NCBI GenBank assembly: GCA_046263055.1
Contig: JBHELO010000016.1
Coordinates: 1 to 29,695, forward strand
DNA from: DATAQC01 sp046263055
Lineage (GTDB): Bacteria > Actinomycetota > Acidimicrobiia > Acidimicrobiales > AC-14
DNA: 29,695 nucleotides
Direction: 5' to 3'
Below are positions 1 through 5,844 of this stretch, in pieces. Position 1 is the first letter of the stretch. Every line of letters starts with the position of its first letter. A model generated the notes under the pieces. That model was not told the origin of the DNA. It searched no databases and was given only the letters and a program-made list of their open reading frames with translations. Made by a program: the position numbers and the translations under genes.

Positions 1-219
1 GACGAGTATCGGCTCCTGATCTTCCCCACCGTGCTCGGCGCCGGTGAGCGTCTCTTCCCCGCTGGCATCGCACCCGTCCATCTGGAGGCGCTCTCGGTCG
101 AGCCAGTCGGCGCCGCCACCCTCGCTCGCTACCAGAGGCCGGAGGCAAGAACGATCAGAACGGGCGCGGCCAGATCCGGGGCGCGCCCACAAGCGCCGAC
201 CCCTGGACCTGCCCAGTGA
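1..219 (+). CDS. RibD C-terminal / dihydrofolate-reductase-like protein, 3' end only
   Basis: The first reading frame is open from the left edge to a TGA at 217-219 and encodes about 72 residues, so the gene starts outside the window. The visible part begins DEYRLLIFPTVLGAGERLF, which matches the conserved C-terminal strand and loop of the RibD-C/DHFR-like family (usually DE.rL.v.PVvLG.G.rLF). A second short strand ending in a tyrosine (ATLARY) follows, as is usual. Family members are NADPH-dependent reductases; in Actinobacteria many are stand-alone proteins of unknown substrate. The last ~25 residues are low-complexity (R, A, P, G) and look like an unstructured tail. Family assignment is fairly secure; substrate cannot be told. 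Confidence 0.75.
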   Translation, partial: DEYRLLIFPTVLGAGERLFPAGIAPVHLEALSVEPVGAATLARYQRPEARTIRTGAARSGARPQAPTPGPAQ

Positions 220-500
220 CGGCAGTGGTCGAATGGCTTGATCATCTCGCCCGTCTGCGGGGTTGCGACAACCCGAAGATCCCGTGTTCCCCGGCCTGTG
301 CCGGCCCGGTGGGGGGCGACGCAGAGGCGGCACTCACCTTCCCTCTTGGCGTCTCATGTTCGGCGACAAGGGACGTCCCGAGCTCGGTACCGGCGTGCTG
401 GAGCGGGTGATGCGGCAGATGGACCGGCGCAACGACGTGGCCGTGCGCTGCAGCGTCGCCGGTGTCCTGGCCATGCCGCCTGGATCGATGGCGATCGTGA
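220..500. other. Intergenic region between convergent genes
   Basis: The RibD-like gene (plus) and the large secreted-protein gene (minus) converge here, so a bidirectional terminator would be expected. Only weak GC-rich inverted repeats are visible, such as CCCG-TCTG-CGGG near 280, with no T-tract. A short plus-strand frame (355-529) has high third-position GC but no ribosome binding site and runs into the end of the opposite gene. I do not call it a gene. Confidence 0.5.
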
Positions 501-2456
501 TCAGAATTGCTTGCCGTTCGGCAGAGTGAACGGCGAGTTCCCAACTGACAGGCCCGTGGGATCGGTGATGGCGGTGGATAGGTTCAGCACCGGCGTGCTC
601 GATGTCACCGTACCGACCGTTCCGGAGCCAGCCTTCGATCCGAGCGTCACGGTCAGGGTGAAGGTGGTGGCGTTCCAGTCGATCGTCGACTTGCCGTTGC
701 CGCTCCCATTGAAGGTTGCCTGGCCGCCCGACACGTAGCTCGTCGCACCCAGGTCGATCGTCCCGAAGTTCCAAGTCGGGCAAACAGAACCGGCCACGCC
801 GACGGTCATCGTGTCGTTTGCAGCGCCGCCGTCGGCCAACGTGACGGTGACATCGCCATTGCCGGTCACGCCTTGGTTGGCCGTGTCACCGGTCCAGGCC
901 GAGCAGAAGCTGCTGACCCTCATGCGCTGCGAGAACGTGATCACGATCTTGTCGCCCGCCTCGATCCTTCCCTGTGTCGACCCACCGTTCTGAAGTGTCA
1001 CGCTGGCGATCGACGGGCGGACGGTGAAGGACTGCTGGACCTGGGGGGCGGCGTTGTAGTTGGCGTTGCCGGCCTGGTTGGCGTCGATCCTGCAGGTGCC
1101 GACGGCGGTGAAGCTTACGGTCGAGCCGGCCAGCGAGCAGCCGGTGCTGGTGCCGTCCAGGCTGAAGGCCACGGTGAGGCCCGACGAGGAGGTGGCCGTC
1201 ACCGTGTAGGTGGGCCCGCCGACCGTGGCGTTGGTAGGCGCCGTGGATGTGAAGGTGATGGTCTGGGAGCCCTTGGCCACGGCGAAGGACTGCTGGACCT
1301 GCGGGGCGGCGTTGTAGTTGGCGTCACCGGCCTGGTTGGCGTTCAGGGTGCAGGTCCCGGCTCCGACGAAGCTCACGGTGGAACCGGAGATCGTGCAGAC
1401 GGAGGTGGTGGCTGAGGTGATGGCCACGGTGAGGCCCGACGAGGAGGTGGCCGTCACCGTGTAGGTGGGCTCGCCCACCGTTGCGCTGCCCGGTGCCGTC
1501 GATGTGAAGGTGATGGTCTGGGAGCCCTTGGCCACGGCGAAGGACTGCTGGGCCTGGGAGGCGGCGTTGTACTTGGCGTCACCGGCCTGGTTGGCGTTCA
1601 GGGTGCAGGTCCCGGCTCCGACGAAGCTCACGGTGGAACCGGAGACCGTGCAGACCGAGGTGGTGGCTGAGGTGATGACCACGGTGAGGCCCGACGAGGA
1701 GGTGGCCGTCACCGTGTAGGTGGGCCCGCCCACCGTTGCGCTGCCCGGTGCCGTCGACGTGAACGTGATGGTCTGGGCGCCCTTGGCCACGGCGAAGGAC
1801 TGCTGGACCTGGGGGGCGGCGTTGTAGTTGGCATTGCCAGCCTGGTTGGCGTCGATCACGCAGGTGCCGACGGCGGTGAAGCTCACGGTCGAACCGGCCA
1901 GCGAGCAGCCCGTGCTGGTTCCGTCCAGGCTAAAGGCCACGGTGAGGCCCGACGAGGAGGTGGCCGTCACCGTGTACGTGGAGCCGCCCACAGCCGCATT
2001 CGACGGTGCGGTCGAGGTGAAAGCGATGGTTTGGGAGGCCTTGGGCGTGGTGGCCGACGTGGTGACCCCCGGCGACTGCCAGTTCTGGAGCACCGCAGCC
2101 ACGGAGTAGCCGTAGGCGGTGCCGCCGGTGAGGCCGGTGTCCTGGCAGGAGGTCGACGACACGCTGCAAACCGTCAGGGGACTGCCGGGTCCACTGGTGC
2201 GGGTCACCCGGTATTGCGCACCGGGGAGCTGAGTCGCGGGCAGCGTCCATCCCACAGTGATCGCCGCACTGTCGTTCGCGGTTGCCGTCGGGGTGGTGGC
2301 CGCCGAGAGGCTGTTGGCCTGGGCCAGGGCGTAGTTCGTGGGGGCGAAGAGGACGTTGACCGTCCAGAACGCGAAGGCGGCGCCGGCGGCGGCCAGGACG
2401 AACCCGGCGACGATCAGCATGGCGCTGCTGCGGCGGCGGCCGGTGCGGGTGCTCAT
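501..2456 (-). CDS. Large secreted repeat protein with FN3-like domain and four Ig-like repeats
   Basis: This 651-residue protein is probably exported and displayed on the cell surface. Residues 11-36 form a hydrophobic signal segment containing AAFAFW, resembling the A-Y-A-Y-W motif of the two smaller proteins of the operon. Residues ~48-136 look like a fibronectin type III-like beta domain. Residues 142-482 are four tandem ~85-residue repeats, each beginning QTI.FTSTAP and each with two cysteines. A C-terminal beta-rich domain of ~165 residues contains two further cysteines. The ATG overlaps the stop of the upstream gene by four bases (ATGA), indicating translational coupling. No catalytic motif is visible; adhesion or a structural role in a surface fibre is inferred. 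An ordinary Sec-secreted adhesin unrelated to SipW-type export is the main alternative. Confidence 0.75.
   Translation of the reverse strand: MSTRTGRRRSSAMLIVAGFVLAAAGAAFAFWTVNVLFAPTNYALAQANSLSAATTPTATANDSAAITVGWTLPATQLPGAQYRVTRTSGPGSPLTVCSVSSTSCQDTGLTGGTAYGYSVAAVLQNWQSPGVTTSATTPKASQTIAFTSTAPSNAAVGGSTYTVTATSSSGLTVAFSLDGTSTGCSLAGSTVSFTAVGTCVIDANQAGNANYNAAPQVQQSFAVAKGAQTITFTSTAPGSATVGGPTYTVTATSSSGLTVVITSATTSVCTVSGSTVSFVGAGTCTLNANQAGDAKYNAASQAQQSFAVAKGSQTITFTSTAPGSATVGEPTYTVTATSSSGLTVAITSATTSVCTISGSTVSFVGAGTCTLNANQAGDANYNAAPQVQQSFAVAKGSQTITFTSTAPTNATVGGPTYTVTATSSSGLTVAFSLDGTSTGCSLAGSTVSFTAVGTCRIDANQAGNANYNAAPQVQQSFTVRPSIASVTLQNGGSTQGRIEAGDKIVITFSQRMRVSSFCSAWTGDTANQGVTGNGDVTVTLADGGAANDTMTVGVAGSVCPTWNFGTIDLGATSYVSGGQATFNGSGNGKSTIDWNATTFTLTVTLGSKAGSGTVGTVTSSTPVLNLSTAITDPTGLSVGNSPFTLPNGKQF
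1011..2033 (-). repeat. Four tandem 255-258-bp coding repeats
   Basis: Four in-frame repeats encode residues 142-227, 228-312, 313-397 and 398-482 of the large secreted protein. The DNA shows the 255-base period directly: the segment containing gcccttggccacggcgaagg recurs near 1270, 1525 and 1780. The two middle repeats are nearly identical (ITSATTSVC type). The two outer ones share another version (FSLDGTSTGC type), giving an A-B-B-A order. Each repeat has the pattern Cys ... GTC ... NANQAG, which suggests an intradomain disulfide. Confidence 0.9.
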
Positions 2457-2935
2457 CGCTGCACCGTGACGGTGACCGGGATCTGGAAGGAGGCGCCCTG
2501 GCAGCCACTGGCCGAGGCGCTGCCCATCAGAGCGCCGTTCGGCACGTGCACAACGACGCCGGTCCCGCTGGCAACGGTCAGGCCCAGCCCGGTCTGGGTC
2601 GGGACCGAGACGCCGCTGTTGGCACTCGAGCAGGCCGTCCCCGGTCCGGTCCCGCCGACGGGGGTCACGCTGCCGTTCTGGGAGACGCCGGTGATGGTCA
2701 CCGAGTAGGAGTTGGGGTTGTCGAGCTGCACGACCAGGTCGGCGCTGGTGCCGGGGATGAGCTTGCTGGAAGGCGTGCCGGTGGCGGCCACGACGGTGAC
2801 TCCTGCCGGCGTGCCCACGCCGGCGGTCCCCCTGCCGGAGCCTTCTGAGCTCCAGTAGGCGTAGGCACCGCCGGCGCCGAGGCCGACGACGAGAGCGACG
2901 GCAGCCGTGAGCGTGGCGAACAGTCGGCGCTTCAT
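2453..2935 (-). CDS. Small secreted protein with AYAYW-type (SipW/TasA-like) signal motif
   Basis: This 160-residue protein has a basic N-terminus (MKRRLF), a hydrophobic stretch at residues 7-24, and the sequence AYAYWSSEGSG at 24-34. That sequence resembles the signal region of SipW-dependent TasA/camelysin-like proteins, followed by a Gly/Ser/Thr linker. The mature part is a beta-rich domain with the pattern PG.....LDNPN...T.V...C......CQGASF..PVT. The same pattern recurs in the C-terminal part of the next upstream gene and, more loosely, in the first gene of the operon. The start was chosen at 2935 because it makes a TGATG overlap with the upstream stop and gives a clean signal peptide; the longer frame upstream is a shadow. 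It is probably a subunit of an extracellular filament or matrix. That role is inference. Confidence 0.75.
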   Translation of the reverse strand: MKRRLFATLTAAVALVVGLGAGGAYAYWSSEGSGRGTAGVGTPAGVTVVAATGTPSSKLIPGTSADLVVQLDNPNSYSVTITGVSQNGSVTPVGGTGPGTACSSANSGVSVPTQTGLGLTVASGTGVVVHVPNGALMGSASASGCQGASFQIPVTVTVQR

Positions 2936-4311
2936 CACCTGGTGGCCGTTCCCGTGTAGGAGAACTTGAACGTCGTGTTCTTGCACGCGTCCTGATTCGT
3001 GTTGAGGTCGGGCATCGTGATCAGCGGCCACTGACCGGGGGGGGTGCCGAGCTCGGAGAGCGACTTGGTCGAGTTGGCCGGTACTGCAACCTGACCGTTG
3101 AAAGCCCGTGACACGCTCATGTTCTGCGGGCCCCGGCAGTCGGGGTTGGGCAGACCGTTCTTGATGGTGGCGTCCTGCACGGTGACGGTCACGGCGGTGA
3201 CCGTGATGGCGAAGTTGTTGGGGTTGGTGAAAACCAGGTTCAGCGGCTGGGTGACACCTGGTGCCATCGGCGAGGTGAGGTCGCCCTTGATCGGGAAGTT
3301 GCCCTGCAGGACGACGGTCCAGCAGTACGAGGCCGCCGTGCTCAGGTTGCCAGCCGGGTCGACGGCGACCACCGCGAAGCAGTGATCACCGACAGCCACG
3401 TTGTTGTAGATGACCCCGTCGGTGCAGGGGGCGAACGCGCCCGAGTCGAGCTGGCAGCGGAAGGAGACGCCCGCCTCGCTGTCGTTGAAGTGGAACTCGG
3501 CACTGGTGTTGGAGGTCGGGTTGGTGGGCTGGTTGGTGATGGCCGGCACCGGCGGGGCCAGCGTGTCGATCCTGAAGCTGGACACGGCGGCCTGGTTCAG
3601 CGGGGTGGCGTTGCCCAGGCTGTCGGTGGCGGTTCTCGACACCGTGTAGGAGCCGTCGGCGAGGGCGGAGAACGGAAGGGAGTAGGACCACGCCGTCGTT
3701 CCCGTCGCCGTTCGGTAGTCGATCGCCGCCGATGCGAAGCCGCTGCCGTTCCAGTACCTGGAGGTGGACTGCTGGAGGATCGCCACCTGTACCCCGGTCA
3801 CCCCGTTGGGGTCGGCGGCCGTGCCGCACAGGCCGGCCGTCGTGCAACCGGCGTTCCAGCCGGCGCCGTTGTAGGAGCCGTTGCTGGTGGGGAACGTCAT
3901 CGTGACCGTCGGGGCACTGGTGTCAACCGACCAGCTGCGGCTCGCAGGCGAGCTCGTGGAGCTGCCCTTGGCTCGGGCCTCCACCTGGAAGGTGTGAGCA
4001 CCCTGGGCGAGGCCGGTGTAGGTGACGGAGGCGGTGGTGGTGGGGGTGCCGGTACCGCAAGCGGTGAAGCTGCCACCGTCGAGGGCGCAGATGAAGCTGA
4101 CCGACGGCGCTGTGTCCTGGTAGGCGAACGTCGCCGAAGTCGATGTGACCGTGCCGCTGGGGCCGCTCCGGATCGTCGGCGTCGGCGTCGTCGGTCCGGC
4201 GAACGCCGAAGTGACAGCGAAGACGGCAGTGGTCAGCGCGGCGACGACAGCCGCCAGCGCCATTGCCACCTTCCCCTTTCTCGCTGTCCTCATACGTCGC
4301 ATCCTTCGCAT
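2935..4311 (-). CDS. Secreted multi-domain Ig-like protein
   Basis: This 458-residue protein begins with an arginine-rich head (MRRMRRMRTARKGK), a hydrophobic segment at 16-38 and a standard AFA|GP signal-peptidase site after residue 38. Residues ~55-130 and ~268-333 are two domains with the pattern SF.C.LDGG.F..C......T..GLA.G.HTF.V.A, common in bacterial surface adhesins. Residues ~134-250 are an Ig-like domain (PTVTMTFP ... DGSYTVSRTATDSLGN). The last ~115 residues match the small secreted proteins of the operon (NPNN...V..VTV..D ... NQDACKNTTFKFSYTG). The start at 4311 is supported by GAGGAG seven bases upstream; two more in-frame ATGs follow within six codons. Unlike its neighbours it lacks the AYAYW motif, so it may anchor or cap the structure. 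Confidence 0.75.
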   Translation of the reverse strand: MRRMRRMRTARKGKVAMALAAVVAALTTAVFAVTSAFAGPTTPTPTIRSGPSGTVTSTSATFAYQDTAPSVSFICALDGGSFTACGTGTPTTTASVTYTGLAQGAHTFQVEARAKGSSTSSPASRSWSVDTSAPTVTMTFPTSNGSYNGAGWNAGCTTAGLCGTAADPNGVTGVQVAILQQSTSRYWNGSGFASAAIDYRTATGTTAWSYSLPFSALADGSYTVSRTATDSLGNATPLNQAAVSSFRIDTLAPPVPAITNQPTNPTSNTSAEFHFNDSEAGVSFRCQLDSGAFAPCTDGVIYNNVAVGDHCFAVVAVDPAGNLSTAASYCWTVVLQGNFPIKGDLTSPMAPGVTQPLNLVFTNPNNFAITVTAVTVTVQDATIKNGLPNPDCRGPQNMSVSRAFNGQVAVPANSTKSLSELGTPPGQWPLITMPDLNTNQDACKNTTFKFSYTGTATR

Positions 4312-4430
4312 CAACCGTCTCCTCAGACCTGGGTATTGGGGCCGAGGAGCACACCGAACAGCGTCAGGAACACGCGTCCCTGGCACTCGTCGCTGTTTTC
4401 ATCAGCCTGCTAGTGATAAAGCCGAATCGG

Positions 4431-4460
4431 CGGAGGGGCAGGCCGTAGCCCGCCCCTCCG
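4431..4460 (-). terminator. Hairpin between first and second genes of the secreted-protein operon
   Basis: The arms CGGAGGGGC (4431-4439) and GCCCCTCCG (4452-4460) pair perfectly. Inside, GGC/GCC pairs after a single A/C mismatch, leaving a CGTA loop. The hairpin lies 10 bases after the stop codon of the first gene. It is followed on the minus strand by a second small palindrome (CCGATTCGG) and TTTATC, but no true T-tract. It may be a partial terminator or an mRNA-stabilising stem that makes the first gene more abundant than those behind it. Confidence 0.6.
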
Positions 4461-4470
4461 CTGACCGGGA

Positions 4471-4953
4471 CTACGCGGCGGTGAAGGACAGCGAGACCGT
4501 CGCGCTCTTGCAGTTGTCCTGGTTTGCAGACGTGTTCTTGAGGGCGAGGCTGGCGCCGGAGGGCTGGTACAGGTGATCGCCAGGCGTCAGGTCGCCGTAG
4601 GCTGCGGTCGGCTGGACCAATGTGAAGTCCCCTGTCGTGCAGGCGGGCCCGGCGCCGGTGCCGGGCGGGACGGTGATGCTCACGACAACCGAGGTGATGT
4701 ACTGGTTGGTGGCCGCCGGGTTGTTGATCTTGAAGTCGATCGGCTGAGCGGGGCTGCCGGGAGTCAGAGCGGAAATGGTGCCGAGCTGGGTGACGGTCAC
4801 GTCGCTGGTCGTTCCAGTGGTAGCCGAGCCGGTGCCCGTACCGCCCGTGGTCCAGTAGGCGTAGGCGCCGAGACCGGAGCCGACGAGGGCGATGCCGCCG
4901 ACCGCAGCTGCGGCCATGCGGCGCTTGGTGCTGAAGAAACGCTTCGTGTTCAT
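4471..4953 (-). CDS. TasA/camelysin-like secreted protein, first gene of the surface operon
   Basis: This 160-residue protein has a basic start (MNTKRFFSTKRRM), a hydrophobic stretch at residues 14-32 and AYAYWTTGGTGTGSA at 30-44, the same signal motif as the gene at 2453-2935. The mature part (LTPGSPAQPIDFKINNPA ... NQDNCKSATVSLSFTA) is beta-rich with two cysteines and shares its layout with the end of the 458-residue protein. The ATG is set by AAGGAG seven bases upstream, the best ribosome binding site of the operon. Being promoter-proximal and followed by a hairpin, it is probably made in largest amount, as expected of a major filament subunit. In Bacillus, proteins with such signals are cut by SipW and assemble into matrix fibres; whether this one does is inference. 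No SipW-like peptidase lies in the window. Confidence 0.75.
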   Translation of the reverse strand: MNTKRFFSTKRRMAAAAVGGIALVGSGLGAYAYWTTGGTGTGSATTGTTSDVTVTQLGTISALTPGSPAQPIDFKINNPAATNQYITSVVVSITVPPGTGAGPACTTGDFTLVQPTAAYGDLTPGDHLYQPSGASLALKNTSANQDNCKSATVSLSFTAA

Positions 4954-5217
4954 GCTTGGTCTCCTTCGAGGTTGTGGGTGAGATCCGTCCGGGCACGTCG
5001 CACAGCAGATGAGCGTGTCGTCCCATTTGCGAGGGTGCGGAATCCCGCCAATGTCCCCAGCGATCGGCTTTCTAGCAACCGGATGTTGGGTTTACAAGGC
5101 TACGGGCGAGAATCCCGACCTCAACCGTAAATGTCCCGGATCGGCCGGGACAGGTCCCGTTGAAAAGGGGCCGTTCGGGCCTATTCCTGCGACATCTTCC
5201 ATGGAACCGTACCGGAG
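4954..5217. promoter_or_regulatory. Divergent promoter region between surface-protein and pilus operons
   Basis: This 264-base non-coding region separates two divergent operons and must contain both promoters. On the minus strand TTGTAA and TAGAAA are separated by 17 bases (about 5097 to 5069) and could be -35/-10 boxes for the surface operon. An imperfect direct repeat is visible: GAATCCCG, AATGTCCC and GATCGG occur in this order at about 5040-5068 and again at about 5110-5143. These are candidate regulator sites; none is assigned to a known family. Confidence 0.5.
5133..5151. promoter_or_regulatory. Inverted repeat, candidate operator
   Basis: GTCCCGG and CCGGGAC form a perfect 7-base inverted repeat around ATCGG. 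It lies 66 bases before the response-regulator start and inside the shared divergent region. It could be an operator or a small RNA hairpin. A partial copy (GGTCCCG) follows at about 5153. Confidence 0.4.
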
Positions 5218-5844
5218 ATGCCCACCCGCCCCATCCTCGTCATGGTCGTGGCCGATCACGCCCTCGTCCGCACCGCTGTCACCGCGCTGGTGGCGACGGC
5301 GCCGGACATGGCCGTCTACGGGGACGCGGTCACCGTGGGAGAGGCCGAGCGAATGGCCGAGGCGGGCGACCCGGACGTGGTCCTCATCGACCTCCACCTG
5401 TCCTACGGCACCTGCATCGCCGCCAGCCGCCGCATACGGAACCGACGGCCTGACACCCAGGTGATTTTGCTGACGGCTGCGTGCGACGCCGACGCCGTCT
5501 TCGCGACGATCCTGTCCGGCGCCGCCGGATATCTGCCCAAACAGCTCCGGGGGGTCGACCTGGTGGGCTCCATCCGCACGGTGGCCAGCGGTCGTCGCCT
5601 GCTGGACGCCCACCAGGTCGACGTGCTGCTGCTCGGCCGCAACGACGCCCCGCTGCTCGCCCTCATGGCGAAGGGCTACACCGACCAGCAGCTCCAGCAC
5701 GAGCTCGGCGTCGAAGCGGCGGTTCTCGAACCCCTGGTGGGCCGGCTCCTCGACATGGCCGGCCCGAGCCCATCCCCAGCCCTGGCCACCGCCGGTGAGA
5801 TCAAGGAACCGGCTCTCGAAAGGACCGGGCATGCGTCCGCGTAG
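5218..5844 (+). CDS. Degenerate NarL/DevR-type response regulator, first gene of the pilus operon
   Basis: This 208-residue protein has a receiver domain at residues ~5-125 with phosphoacceptor Asp58 (VVLIDLHL), Thr86 and Lys108. One of the two acidic-pocket residues is missing: VVADH replaces the usual VIDDH. The C-terminal part aligns with a LuxR-type helix-turn-helix (LLALMAKGYTDQQLQHELGV), but the recognition helix lacks the usual S/A-E-KTVKNH pattern, so DNA binding is doubtful. The receiver's end (KQLRGVDLVGSIRTVASGRRLLDAH) closely resembles the regulator at 14293-14961 (KQVRGQDLVGAVRHVAAGRSLLDPH), which points to a paralogue. The ATG directly follows GGAG with no spacing, so initiation may be weak or the transcript start close. 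The 3' end overlaps pilB by 14 bases. It may be a protein-interaction regulator of the pilus motor rather than a transcription factor. Confidence 0.75.
   Translation: MPTRPILVMVVADHALVRTAVTALVATAPDMAVYGDAVTVGEAERMAEAGDPDVVLIDLHLSYGTCIAASRRIRNRRPDTQVILLTAACDADAVFATILSGAAGYLPKQLRGVDLVGSIRTVASGRRLLDAHQVDVLLLGRNDAPLLALMAKGYTDQQLQHELGVEAAVLEPLVGRLLDMAGPSPSPALATAGEIKEPALERTGHASA

Noticed and set aside
355..529. Short plus-strand frame with high third-position GC (57 codons)
   Set aside because: No ribosome binding site or leaderless box, no recognisable family, and it overlaps the 3' end of the opposite gene; coding bias fades after about 500.
4954..5217. Cyclic di-GMP (GEMM-type) riboswitch in the divergent region
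   Set aside because: Considered because of the pilus context, but the conserved riboswitch core motifs are not visible on either strand.
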